Origin: Kaistia algarum
GTDB lineage: Bacteria > Pseudomonadota > Alphaproteobacteria > Rhizobiales > Kaistiaceae
Reading direction: 5' to 3'
Length of the DNA: 64,000 bases
Assembly (NCBI RefSeq): GCF_026343945.1
Contig: NZ_JAPKNJ010000001.1
Location: 1,612,001-1,676,000, forward strand
Shown here: in pieces, positions 15,425 through 23,001 of the stretch
How positions within the stretch are numbered: the first letter of the stretch is position 1
Layout of the letters: the number at the start of each line of letters is the position of its first letter
Notes under the pieces: generated by a model
What the model saw: the letters and a program-made list of their open reading frames with translations, nothing else
Databases searched by the model: none
Told to the model about the DNA's origin: nothing
Position numbers and translations under genes: made by a program

Positions 15425-16347
15425 TGCGCTTCGGAGGGCCCTGGACTGAAATCAAGCTAGACGCCATCCAGTACTACATGGAATGCTACACGAAGGCGCT
15501 TCGCCGAATAAGCTTTGACCTTTGGTACTTTGACGCGTTCGCCGGATCAGGGAGGCGAGAGACTGAACGGACGGTCGGTGGGGGATTGTTTGATGGCCCT
15601 GAGCAGACCATTCGGGAAACGCTGGATGGGTCGGCAAGGCGAGCCCTAACCGTTCAGCCAGGCTTCGACCATTTTGTGTTTGTCGAAAAGGATGAGGATC
15701 GATGTGCATTGCTGTCTAGCGTGCAGACTGATCATCCGAATCGAGACATTCAAATCATAAATGGCGAGGCCAATGCAGTACTTCGCAGGATTGCCAGTCG
15801 GCACCCTTGGTCGGGCGGCGGTCGCAATAAAAGTCGAGGCGTCGTATTCCTCGATCCATTCGCGCTGCAAGTCGATTGGCAGACTCTTCAAATGCTGGCC
15901 TCTACGAAGGCATTCGACGTATGGTACTTATTCCCTATTCGGGACACGATCCGGCAACTCGCCCACGACTTCGATGGTGTCGGCGTTAAGGCCCCGATGC
16001 TCGATCGACTTCTGAGCGCCGAATGGCGTGATCTCTACGACATTGCGCACGAGCCTGACTATGGCTCCGGCCTTTTCGGCACCCTGGATGATAACGCGGA
16101 TCCTGCCCTGAAACGCGTTGTCTCGATCAAGCAGTTTGAGCAGTGGCTCAAGAAGCGACTGGAGACGGAATTTCCGTTCGTTTCCGAGCCATTGCCATTG
16201 CTGACAGACCCGAGCCACCAGGCGTTCTCGCTATTCCTAGCCGTTGCGAACCCGAGCCGGCCAGCCATCGATCTAGCCGAGAAATTCGTCCGCCACGTCA
16301 ATAAGAACTTTGCGCCTGGGGCATCTCGTCGAAAGTCCGCCCTCTGA
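15424..16347 (+). CDS. tcmP: Three-Cys-motif partner protein TcmP
   Basis: A 307-residue protein. The start opens FGGPWTEIKLDAIQYYMECY, then DLWYFDAFAGSGRRE, a strand-turn resembling a Rossmann methyltransferase motif I. HFVFVEKDEDRC and GVVFLDPFALQVDW follow, matching TcmP proteins that accompany three-Cys-motif (DUF5131) proteins. The ATG at 15424 overlaps the lipoprotein stop (TGATG). The 3' end overlaps the convergent DUF5131 gene by 50 bp. Base composition is visibly less G+C-rich than the neighbouring phage genes, suggesting a separately acquired module. Biochemical function is unknown for the family. Confidence 0.8.
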   Translation: MRFGGPWTEIKLDAIQYYMECYTKALRRISFDLWYFDAFAGSGRRETERTVGGGLFDGPEQTIRETLDGSARRALTVQPGFDHFVFVEKDEDRCALLSSVQTDHPNRDIQIINGEANAVLRRIASRHPWSGGGRNKSRGVVFLDPFALQVDWQTLQMLASTKAFDVWYLFPIRDTIRQLAHDFDGVGVKAPMLDRLLSAEWRDLYDIAHEPDYGSGLFGTLDDNADPALKRVVSIKQFEQWLKKRLETEFPFVSEPLPLLTDPSHQAFSLFLAVANPSRPAIDLAEKFVRHVNKNFAPGASRRKSAL

Positions 16348-17056
16348 ACGTCCGGCCCGCCGCCTTCTTGTTCTTACCGCCCCATTGTTTGAAGAAGAAT
16401 GCGACCCCGGCGTCGGCGCACATGTCGGCGATCTCGTCGACCCAGATCGGATCCATATAGCGGGCGTGTGGGCCGGACTCGCCACCGACGATCGCCCAAT
16501 GAACGCCAGACAGATCGGCGTCGGCGACCGACCCGATCAGCGGCTCCAGCGAGACAAAGCGGATCGCAGCCGGCACACGGCGAAGGTCGTCGAGCCGAGA
16601 CAGCACGCGAGAATCCTCGACGCTGCAGCCGAGCCAGACATTTCCCAGGACCGAGAACTCCTCGCCTTTCAGTACATCGGCCATGCGCTCCGGTCGCTTC
16701 GTCAGGATCTGGTAGGTATGCTGCGGCGTCGCCGCCATGACGTCCCAGACCTTCCGAATGAAGTCGACCGGCACGCCTTCATGGAAAAGGTCCGACATGG
16801 AATTGACGAAGACGCGACGCGGCCGAGACCACTTGGCTGGCGTCGACAGCGCGGCCTCATCGAGGGTGATCTTGCCCGTCCATTTGGCCCGACCGCCGGA
16901 CTTCCGCGTCAAGCCCGAGTATTTCTCCTGGCCCATCGCCTCGAGTCTCGCCGCCATTCGCATCGCGTAACAGTTCGTGCAACCGGCGGTGATGATCGTG
17001 CAGCCCGCTACCGGGTTCCACGTCGCGTCGGTCCATTCGATCGATGTCTCGGCCAT
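16298..17056 (-). CDS. Three-Cys-motif protein, DUF5131 / Gp37-Gp68 family
   Basis: A 252-residue protein. AETSIEWTDATWNPVAGC leads into Cys19-x6-Cys26-x2-Cys29, the three-Cys motif that looks like a radical-SAM-type iron-sulfur site. Downstream are RVFVNSMSDLFHE, YQILTKRPERM, RFVSLEPLIG and WAIVGGESG, all typical of the family. AGGAGAACTC precedes the ATG at 17056. It is convergent with, and overlaps by 50 bp, its usual partner TcmP. Its promoter must lie beside operator region 2. The family is clear; the reaction is not known. Confidence 0.85.
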   Translation of the reverse strand: MAETSIEWTDATWNPVAGCTIITAGCTNCYAMRMAARLEAMGQEKYSGLTRKSGGRAKWTGKITLDEAALSTPAKWSRPRRVFVNSMSDLFHEGVPVDFIRKVWDVMAATPQHTYQILTKRPERMADVLKGEEFSVLGNVWLGCSVEDSRVLSRLDDLRRVPAAIRFVSLEPLIGSVADADLSGVHWAIVGGESGPHARYMDPIWVDEIADMCADAGVAFFFKQWGGKNKKAAGRTFRGRTFDEMPQAQSSY

Positions 17057-17125
17057 GAGAGTTCTCCTGATCCTCCGGTGAACCACACCTCACGAATCGT
17101 TCATAGGCCGTTACTGCATTCGGTG

Positions 17126-17173
17126 GGTAGCTTTTTTCGCTACCTTCGTTGACTTGGTAGCGATTGTCGCTAC
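17126..17173. promoter_or_regulatory. Phage operator region 2 (before the rightward arm)
   Basis: Two GTAGC-N7-GCTAC dyads: 17127-17143 (spacer TTTTTTC) and 17157-17173 (GTAGCGATTGTCGCTAC), centre spacing 30 bp. They share arm sequence and spacer length with operator region 1 near the repressor. They lie between the DUF5131 start (17056) and the first rightward-arm gene (17218), so repressor bound here should shut off the rightward arm. Confidence 0.75.
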
Positions 17174-17217
17174 GATCGCCCATCGATCGCCACACCGGCA
17201 CCCGATGGAGACCCGCC

Positions 17218-17487
17218 ATGTTCCTTGACTCCCGTCACTTCGCGTTTGCCCCGGCGCCGCGACCGAAGCCGGTCAAGACACCGGTCGAGATCGCCCGCAA
17301 GCTGGGCCCGGCGGCAATGACCAAGCTCATGGCCGCCGAGATGGTCGAGCAGGTGGCCCTGAAGGGCGATTGCAAGGTCGACGATCTGCGCGCGCTGGGC
17401 TTCACCGCCGGCGAAATCACCGAGCTGCATTTCGACGCCCGCCAGCGCGCCGGGAAGCTGTTCGTCCGCGAACAGAGCGCCGCGTGA
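17218..17487 (+). CDS. Small phage protein, first gene of the rightward arm
   Basis: An 89-residue protein starting at ATG 17218 with GGAGACCCGCC before it. The N-terminal 25 residues are Pro/Ala/Lys-rich. The rest looks like a small helical domain (MTKLMAAEMVEQVALKGDC followed by LRALGFTAGEITELHFDA), possibly an HTH. As the first gene after operator region 2 it could be an early regulator. No family is recognised. Confidence 0.65.
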   Translation: MFLDSRHFAFAPAPRPKPVKTPVEIARKLGPAAMTKLMAAEMVEQVALKGDCKVDDLRALGFTAGEITELHFDARQRAGKLFVREQSAA

Positions 17488-17489
17488 TC

Positions 17490-17642
17490 ATGACCGAGAT
17501 CGGTGCCATCGCCGCCCGCACCATTCACGCCATCCAGCAAGGCCACGCCGCCGAGGAGAGGCTGATGGCCGAGATCGAGCGGCTGCTTGCCGAGCAGCGC
17601 GCCGTGATCGACGCGATGCTGGCCGAGGCGCGGCCATCATGA
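17490..17642 (+). CDS. Small helical phage protein, unknown
   Basis: A 50-residue protein, MTEIGAIAARTIHAIQQGHA onward, almost entirely predicted helix with a coiled-coil-like heptad pattern (EERLMAEIERLLAEQRAVI). Its stop overlaps the ATG of the HD hydrolase gene (ATGA), which supports translation. No function is recognised. Confidence 0.55.
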   Translation: MTEIGAIAARTIHAIQQGHAAEERLMAEIERLLAEQRAVIDAMLAEARPS

Positions 17643-18289
17643 CGTGGATCCCGACCCGGTCCGGCCAGATCATCGACCTGCTGACGCCTTCGGCTCAGAC
17701 GATCGACTTCGAGCAGGATGTCGCCCCGGCGCTGGCGCTGATCCCCCGCTTTGCCGGACAGGCCGGCTCGCTCGATCGGGGCTATAGCGTGGCGCAGCAT
17801 TGCATCCTCGGCTGCGACGCGCTGCACGCCGAAACCGGATCGGCGCTCGCCGCCTTCGCCTTCCTCCTGCATGACGCGCACGAAGCCTATATCGGCGATA
17901 TCACCACGCCGATGCAGGCCGCCCTCGACCGGGCCATCGCCCAGTTCTTCGGCCACCATCGCGGGGGCTATAACCTCGCCCGCGACGGCAAGCGCATCAT
18001 CGCCAACAAACTGGACCGCGCCATCTATGAGGCCGCCGGTCTTCGCCTGCCGCTGCCGGCGGAGATCGTCGGGCACGTCACCGACATGGATCGCCGTCTG
18101 CTAAAGCGCGAGCGCGACGATCTGCTGCCCGCGCATCCCCGGCTCTGGGAAGCCGCGATCGAGGAAGCCGGGCCGATCCCCTCGATCCCCGGCCAGATCA
18201 CCGTCTGGACGCCGGGTGCCGCGCGCCTGGGCTGGCTGACCCGCCTGCGCGGCTTGCAGGCGAAGCTTGCCGCGCAGGCTCCGTCATGA
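17639..18289 (+). CDS. HD-domain phosphohydrolase (YfbR-like)
   Basis: A 216-residue HD hydrolase. The metal ligands are visible in YSVAQHCILG and FLLHDAHEAYIGD, the YfbR/HD nucleotidase pattern, with MDRRLLKRERDDL downstream. Enzymes of this type dephosphorylate deoxynucleoside monophosphates; phage versions may reshape the nucleotide pool. It is coupled to the genes on both sides (ATGA at 17639 and at 18286). Confidence 0.78.
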   Translation: MTWIPTRSGQIIDLLTPSAQTIDFEQDVAPALALIPRFAGQAGSLDRGYSVAQHCILGCDALHAETGSALAAFAFLLHDAHEAYIGDITTPMQAALDRAIAQFFGHHRGGYNLARDGKRIIANKLDRAIYEAAGLRLPLPAEIVGHVTDMDRRLLKRERDDLLPAHPRLWEAAIEEAGPIPSIPGQITVWTPGAARLGWLTRLRGLQAKLAAQAPS

Positions 18290-18549
18290 TCCGCCGCGGG
18301 CTCATCGAGGCCCTCTACTGGCTCGCCGTCGGCATCGGCGTCGTCACCGCCTTCGCGGTCGCGCTGGGCCTGGTGCTGTCGCTGTTTGCCACCCTGTTGC
18401 TGGCACCCTTCACCGAGGCGCTGGCCGCCAACGACATCAACCCGCTCGGCCTCATCCATGTCGCCGCGCTCACCGGCGCGCTTCTGGGAGCGACGGTCGG
18501 GCTGATGCTCTTCCTCGCCGCCTTCACCCACCACCGCGATTCCAACTGA
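18286..18549 (+). CDS. Small membrane protein with two transmembrane helices
   Basis: An 87-residue protein with two hydrophobic segments, about residues 9-42 and 60-80 (LTGALLGATVGLMLFLAAF), separated by a short polar loop. The start overlaps the HD hydrolase stop (ATGA). It is not close to recognisable lysis genes, so a holin role is not supported. Function unknown. Confidence 0.6.
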   Translation: MIRRGLIEALYWLAVGIGVVTAFAVALGLVLSLFATLLLAPFTEALAANDINPLGLIHVAALTGALLGATVGLMLFLAAFTHHRDSN

Positions 18550-18563
18550 CGAAGGAGCCTTGC

Positions 18564-18911
18564 ATGTCCGCCCGCCCCATCCGCCGCATTGCCGATGTGC
18601 TCGGCCTTCTGAACCGGGGGCGCTTTGTCGAGAAATGCGACGAGCACCTCGCCAAGGCGATCGAGACGCTGGAAGCCCTGCCCGACGAGAAGGGCACGGC
18701 GACGATCACGATCGAGATCAAGGTCGCCTATCAGGGCGGCCGCGTCGATATCCGCCCGGCGGTCAAGCTGAAGCTGCCCGATGACAAGGCCTTCACCGAG
18801 ACGCCGTTCTGGACGGCGGAGGGCGGGCTTTCCGTCCAGCACCCAAGCCAGACCGACATGTTCGTCCGCGACGCAGCCCCGCCGCGCGAACGCGATTTCG
18901 AAACCGGCTGA
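18564..18911 (+). CDS. Conserved-looking phage protein, unknown
   Basis: A 115-residue protein starting at ATG 18564 after AAGGAG. An N-terminal helical part (CDEHLAKAIETLEALPDEKG) is followed by a strong beta strand (TATITIEIKVAYQGG) and a polar tail. It precedes the DUF2303 gene in the same operon, an arrangement common in temperate phage early regions. No function is recognised. Confidence 0.65.
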   Translation: MSARPIRRIADVLGLLNRGRFVEKCDEHLAKAIETLEALPDEKGTATITIEIKVAYQGGRVDIRPAVKLKLPDDKAFTETPFWTAEGGLSVQHPSQTDMFVRDAAPPRERDFETG

Positions 18912-18967
18912 GACCAGCCGGCGACCGCTTCCCGATTCCGCTTTTCCTCAATCCATAGGAGCCGACC

Positions 18968-19897
18968 ATGGCCGAGAAGTCCCTGAACGATATCCCGCTG
19001 GCGAGCGCGACCGAGCTCATCATGACGATGGCCGCCGAGGCCAGCACCCCGGTCCTTCTCGACATCGAGACGCAGGGCCTCGGCGATGGCCTGCCGAAGC
19101 TCATTCCGATCCTGTTCGATCGCAAGAGCCAGCGCGTCATCGACCTGAAGCCGTTCATCGAGTCCGCCCGCCAGGAGCCGGCGCGTCGCAAGGGCACGGC
19201 GAAGGCCGAAACGCTCAAGAGCTTCATCGACCTGATCGAGCGCCACAAGGATGACCGTTCGGCGATCTTCGCCGCCACGTCCTGGCCGAACCCGAAGCTT
19301 ACCGCCGTGTTGAACTACAACACCGCCCAAGCGCCGCACTGGAACGATCACCGCATCGTCTATGAGTTCCCGCTGACCGAGGAGTTCAGCGCCTGGATCA
19401 AGGGCGACAGCAAGCCGATGGAGCAGGTCGATTTCGCGGCCTTCCTCGAAGAGCACGCGGCCGAACTGTCGGCGCCGTTCGACGGCGAGGTTAGCGAATA
19501 TGAGGCGCTGTTCAAGGAGCACTTCGCGACGCCGTCGGAAGTCGTCGCCCTGTCGCGCCATCTCGAAGTCTTTATCGGCGCCAAGGCCAAGCAGGGCATC
19601 CGCCTGCAGACCGGCGAGCGCCAGATCGAGTTCTCCGAGGAGCATCTGAACAGCAAGGGCGAGAAGGTCGATATCCCCGGCATCTTCATGGTGAGCGTGC
19701 CGGCCTTCCTGAACGGCGATGCCGTCCGCATCCCGGCGCGGCTGCGCTACCGCATCGCTGGCGGCACCATCAAATGGTTCTACCAGCTCTATCGCTGGGA
19801 ATTCTGGCTGCGCACCGAGGTCCAGCACGCGCTCGCCAAGGCCGGCAACGACACCGCCCTGCCGATTTTCGAAGGTGCCCCGGAAGGCAGCAGCTAG
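18968..19897 (+). CDS. DUF2303 family phage protein
   Basis: A 309-residue protein of the DUF2303 (YfdQ-like) family. It shows PVLLDIETQGLGDGLP near the N-terminus, then FAATSWPNPKLTAVLNYNT, HRIVYEFPLTEEFSAW, FAAFLEEHAAEL and the C-terminal IKWFYQLYRWEFWLRTEV. The family is found beside phage recombination and replication genes; its biochemical role is unknown. It lies 66 bp upstream of the phage DnaN gene. Confidence 0.8.
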   Translation: MAEKSLNDIPLASATELIMTMAAEASTPVLLDIETQGLGDGLPKLIPILFDRKSQRVIDLKPFIESARQEPARRKGTAKAETLKSFIDLIERHKDDRSAIFAATSWPNPKLTAVLNYNTAQAPHWNDHRIVYEFPLTEEFSAWIKGDSKPMEQVDFAAFLEEHAAELSAPFDGEVSEYEALFKEHFATPSEVVALSRHLEVFIGAKAKQGIRLQTGERQIEFSEEHLNSKGEKVDIPGIFMVSVPAFLNGDAVRIPARLRYRIAGGTIKWFYQLYRWEFWLRTEVQHALAKAGNDTALPIFEGAPEGSS

Positions 19898-19963
19898 CCG
19901 CATCGTGCCCAGCCGGGCGGCGTCAGTCGCCGCCCGCCCTTTTCTCCCGTCGAGGTCAAGCCC

Positions 19964-21070
19964 GTGCAGATCACCCTTCCCCGCGCCGCGCTGAACGCCG
20001 CGCTCGACCAGGTCAAGAAGGTCGTCGAGCGGCGCAACACGATTCCCATCCTGTCGAACGTCCTGCTCACCGCGACGGCGGCGGGCCTGTCGATCAAGGG
20101 GACCGATCTCGACATCGAGATCGTCACCCGCATCGACGGCACGCCGGAGGCTTTGGGCGCGACGACGGCGCCGGCCGGCCTGCTCTCCGACATCGTCCGC
20201 AAGATGCCGGACAAGTCGCAGGTGACGCTGTGTCTCGATCCGGCCGGCACCTCGCTGCGCGTCGAATCGGGCCGCGCCCGCATGGATCTGAATACGCTGC
20301 CAGCCAGCGACTATCCCGACATCACCGTCGGCGAATTCCCCGTCCGCTTTAGTTTCCCCGCCGCCACCCTGACCCGGATGATCGCGCGGACCGCCTTCGC
20401 GATCTCGACCGAAGAGACCCGCTATTATCTGAACGGGCTCTATTGGCACGTGAGCGGCGACCACCTCGTCATGGTCGCGACCGATGGTCACCGCCTGGCC
20501 AAAGTGGTGACGCCGAGGCCGTCGCCGGATCTGGATTTCGCCGGCATCATCGCCCCGGCGAAGACGATCGCGCGGCTGCATGACATGGCGAAGGGCGCCG
20601 AGGGCGATCTCGCGATCGAGATTTCCGAGACCAAGATCCGCGTCGCGTTCGGCGCCAGCGTGCTGACTTCGAAGCTGATCGACGGCACCTTTCCGGATTA
20701 CCAGCGCGTCATTCCCCGCGACAACGACAAGAGACTCACCGTCGACCGCGCGACGCTGGCCGAGGCGATCGACCGGGTCTCGACCGTCGCGTCCGAGCGC
20801 GGCCGGGCGGTGAAGCTGAACCTCCAGCCGGACAGCCTGCAGCTGCAGGTTCACAACGCCGATTCCGGCACCGGCGACGAGACGCTGGATGTCACCTATG
20901 CCGACGAGCCGATCGCGATCGGCTTCAACAGCCTCTATGTCGGCGATGCTCTCAAGGTCCTCGACAGCAAGGACGTCTGCGTCGCCCTCGCCAACCCCGG
21001 CGCCCCGGCACTGCTCACCAACCCGCAGGACGACAGCTTTCTCATCGTCCTCATGCCGATGAGGGTGTGA
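19964..21070 (+). CDS. dnaN: DNA polymerase III beta subunit (sliding clamp), phage copy
   Basis: A 368-residue clamp starting at GTG 19964 (MQITLPRAALNAALDQVKKV). All three clamp domains are present: RRNTIPILSNVLLTA and STDLDIEIV-like strands in domain 1, RYYLNGLYWH with VATDGHRLAKV in domain 2, and the C-terminal FNSLYVGDALKVL with SFLIVLMPMRV, the family end in which the last residues form the partner-binding pocket. It is full length and intact. A phage copy could recruit host polymerase III to phage replication forks. Confidence 0.93.
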   Translation: MQITLPRAALNAALDQVKKVVERRNTIPILSNVLLTATAAGLSIKGTDLDIEIVTRIDGTPEALGATTAPAGLLSDIVRKMPDKSQVTLCLDPAGTSLRVESGRARMDLNTLPASDYPDITVGEFPVRFSFPAATLTRMIARTAFAISTEETRYYLNGLYWHVSGDHLVMVATDGHRLAKVVTPRPSPDLDFAGIIAPAKTIARLHDMAKGAEGDLAIEISETKIRVAFGASVLTSKLIDGTFPDYQRVIPRDNDKRLTVDRATLAEAIDRVSTVASERGRAVKLNLQPDSLQLQVHNADSGTGDETLDVTYADEPIAIGFNSLYVGDALKVLDSKDVCVALANPGAPALLTNPQDDSFLIVLMPMRV

Positions 21071-21333
21071 TGGCTGGACCGATCCGCATCCCGCGCCACC
21101 GCATCGCGGTCCGCATCGCCGCGCTCGCCCGGCGGCGGCTGGCGCTGCGGCAGGACTATACCAAGGCCCGCCGCAACCATCGCGGCGCCGCCAGGGCCGC
21201 CACGGCGCTGCGCGAGACGACCCACGCCCTGCTGCGCCAGGAACTGCACGCCGCCAAGGCCGCACCGCTCAAGCGCGACGCCCGCGAGCGCGAGGCAATG
21301 GCGCCCAACCTGTTCGAGGAGATGGCAACATGA
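21070..21333 (+). CDS. Small basic phage protein, unknown
   Basis: An 87-residue, Arg/Ala-rich, predicted all-helical protein. The ATG at 21070 overlaps the dnaN stop (TGATG) and its own stop overlaps the next gene (ATGA). The tail APNLFEEMA resembles a short acidic peptide. The composition suggests nucleic-acid binding, but no family is recognised. Confidence 0.6.
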   Translation: MAGPIRIPRHRIAVRIAALARRRLALRQDYTKARRNHRGAARAATALRETTHALLRQELHAAKAAPLKRDAREREAMAPNLFEEMAT

Positions 21334-21584
21334 CGCCCTGCCCGTGCTGCGATCTGGATGTCACGCCATCCGAATTGACCGCGCTCCGGGCCGAGCGCGA
21401 CGAACTCGCCGCATGGAAGCAACACATTCTCGATCAGGAAAGCCGCGGCAAGCGGCCGTTTTCCGATCGCTTCGCGCAGGCCGTTATCGACAGCCTGGTG
21501 AAGGAACTTGACCGGCTTCGGGAGTGCCTGAAAGCGGCCAATCGGCAGGCCTACGATGGCACGCTGGAGGCGGCAGGAGCATGA
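21330..21584 (+). CDS. Small phage protein with CPCC motif
   Basis: An 84-residue protein beginning MTPCPCCDLDVTPSELTAL; the Cys cluster could bind a metal. The remainder is helical (RAERDELAAWKQHILDQESR, LVKELDRLRECLKAANR). It is coupled by ATGA overlaps to both neighbours. Function unknown. Confidence 0.6.
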   Translation: MTPCPCCDLDVTPSELTALRAERDELAAWKQHILDQESRGKRPFSDRFAQAVIDSLVKELDRLRECLKAANRQAYDGTLEAAGA

Positions 21585-21832
21585 GCGCTCGCTCCGCCGT
21601 CCTCACTGCGTCGATCCCCGCCCAGCCCGTGCGCGGGCTCTCTCGCGAGCAGGCGGCGGCCTATATCGGCGTCTCGGTGTCGAGCTTCGACAAGATGATC
21701 GAGGAGCGGACGATGCCGGCGCCGAAGACATGGCACACCCGCAAGCTTTGGGATGTCCGCGCCCTCGACCGCGCGTTTGACGCACTGCCCGGTTCGGGTG
21801 AAGTTGATGGGGAATGGAATTTTGCCCCATGA
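21581..21832 (+). CDS. Excisionase/AlpA-like HTH protein
   Basis: An 83-residue protein with an AlpA/MerR-type helix-turn-helix: GLSREQAAAYIGVSVSSFDK, then ERTMPAPKTWHTRKLWDVRALDRAFD. Its position directly before the integrase and its size fit a recombination directionality factor. ATGA coupling joins it to the preceding gene. Confidence 0.75.
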   Translation: MSARSAVLTASIPAQPVRGLSREQAAAYIGVSVSSFDKMIEERTMPAPKTWHTRKLWDVRALDRAFDALPGSGEVDGEWNFAP

Positions 21833-21842
21833 CGAGGCGCCT

Positions 21843-22910
21843 ATGCCGCGCAAGCTCCCGAAGGGATGCATCGAGGATGTCGACCGCTACGGCAAGGTCC
21901 GTATCTATCTGAGGCGGAAAGGTCTCCCGAAGCTCCGCATAGAAGGCACGCCCTGGACGACGGCATTCATGGACGCCTATCACGCGGCGCTCGCTTCGCC
22001 GGGAAAGCCCAAGGAAACTCGCGATCGCCACCCTGAAGAGGGGACCTGGCGTTGGCTCGCCTGCGAATATCTGCGCCGCTGCGCAGCCTATCAAATGCTC
22101 GAGCCGGAAACGCGCGCCACATACAGGCGATATCTTGAAGCGACGTTTATGGATCCGGTGTCGCCGACCGATTCTCGACCCTTCAGCGATGTTCCCGTCG
22201 CAGCCATGACGCCGAGGGCAGTTCGGACCCTGCGGGATCGACGCCTCGCAACGCCAACCATCGCCAACGCGACGGTGAAGGTGGTTCGCCAAGTCTTCGC
22301 CTTTGCCGTAGAGGACGAACTGGCGACAACCAATCCGGCAGCGGGCGTCGACTACCTGCCAACATCGACGGAAGGCCATCACACATGGTCTGTCGAGGAG
22401 GCGCTAAAGTTCGAAGCGCGGCATCCCATCGGAACGCAGGCACGCCTTGCATATGCCCTGTTGCTTTATACCGGCAGCCGGGTCTCCGATGTTCGTTTCT
22501 TCGGCCGGCAGCACGTCAGCGAAGGCTGGCTTCATTTCCGGCCGACCAAGACGTCCAAGTCGAGCGGCATCGAGGTTGACGTACCCATCCTGCCGGCATT
22601 GCAGACCGTCTTGGACGGATCGAAGACCGGCGACATGACCTTCCTCGTCACGCACCAGCATCGCCCCTATTCGGCGCGCGGGCTATCCAACCGCATGCGA
22701 GATTGGTGCGACGAGGCCGGGCTGCCAAATTGCTCCGCTCATGGGCTGCGCAAGGCTGGAGCGACGATCGCGGCCGAGAACGGCGCGACGGAAGCTCAGC
22801 TCATGGCCATCTATGGATGGACGACGCCGAAGCAGGCAGCGCTCTACACCCGCAAGGCCCGCCGAAAGAAGCTCGCCGGCGACGCGATGAGCTTGATCAA
22901 ACTGGGGTGA
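21843..22910 (+). CDS. int: Tyrosine-recombinase phage integrase
   Basis: A 355-residue integrase. An N-terminal arm/core-binding region (TWRWLACEYLRRCAAYQ, about residues 60-75) is followed by the catalytic domain with TGSRVSDVRF (Arg213), HGLRKAG (His300, Arg303), YGWT with Trp326 in the usual His/Trp position, and the nucleophile Tyr335 in LYTRKARRKK. All key residues are present, so it should be active. GAGGCGCCT precedes the ATG at 21843. It ends 91 bp before a tRNA-Gly gene, the probable attachment site. Confidence 0.92.
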   Translation: MPRKLPKGCIEDVDRYGKVRIYLRRKGLPKLRIEGTPWTTAFMDAYHAALASPGKPKETRDRHPEEGTWRWLACEYLRRCAAYQMLEPETRATYRRYLEATFMDPVSPTDSRPFSDVPVAAMTPRAVRTLRDRRLATPTIANATVKVVRQVFAFAVEDELATTNPAAGVDYLPTSTEGHHTWSVEEALKFEARHPIGTQARLAYALLLYTGSRVSDVRFFGRQHVSEGWLHFRPTKTSKSSGIEVDVPILPALQTVLDGSKTGDMTFLVTHQHRPYSARGLSNRMRDWCDEAGLPNCSAHGLRKAGATIAAENGATEAQLMAIYGWTTPKQAALYTRKARRKKLAGDAMSLIKLG

Positions 22911-23001
22911 ACCGGGTACAAGAAGGTCCAACTTTGGCTGCGTCGGTCGTTCCGGTTGGACAAAACAGGCAAAAAGATCAATCAGATCAATAGCTTGTTT
23001 C
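22911..23001. other. Integrase-tRNA junction with short inverted repeat
   Basis: This 91-bp gap holds GTCCAAC at 22926-22932 and its inverted copy GTTGGAC at 22955-22961, the core of the 9-bp unit repeated at 7.1-7.3 kb. They may be arm-type integrase sites or chance. An A-rich stretch follows (22962-22990) and would have to contain the tRNA promoter. Confidence 0.35.

Larger units (their letters stand above)
1..23001. mobile_element. Lambda-like prophage, integrase-proximal part (left end outside window)
   Basis: Consecutive genes encode lambda-type head and packaging proteins (S49 protease, portal, gpW, large and small terminase), phage replication proteins, a Cro/repressor switch, an excisionase-like protein and a tyrosine integrase that ends 91 bp before a tRNA-Gly gene. 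Translational couplings (ATGA, GTGA, TGATG overlaps) join most genes within each arm. Two divergent transcription arms flank an immunity island at about 14.1-17.2 kb. Tail, lysis and major capsid genes are not seen and should lie left of position 1. The right boundary is inferred from the integrase and tRNA; no direct repeat could be checked because the other end is missing. Confidence 0.9.

Noticed and set aside
18286..18549. Holin assignment for the two-helix membrane protein
   Set aside because: No endolysin or spanin gene is nearby and the operon is early/replicative rather than lytic.
18731..21265. An 844-codon open frame on the minus strand across the DUF2303 and dnaN region
   Set aside because: It lies antisense to well-supported genes (DUF2303 protein, sliding clamp). 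The peptide is Arg/Gly/Ala-rich without recognisable motifs, as expected from antisense of high-G+C codons.
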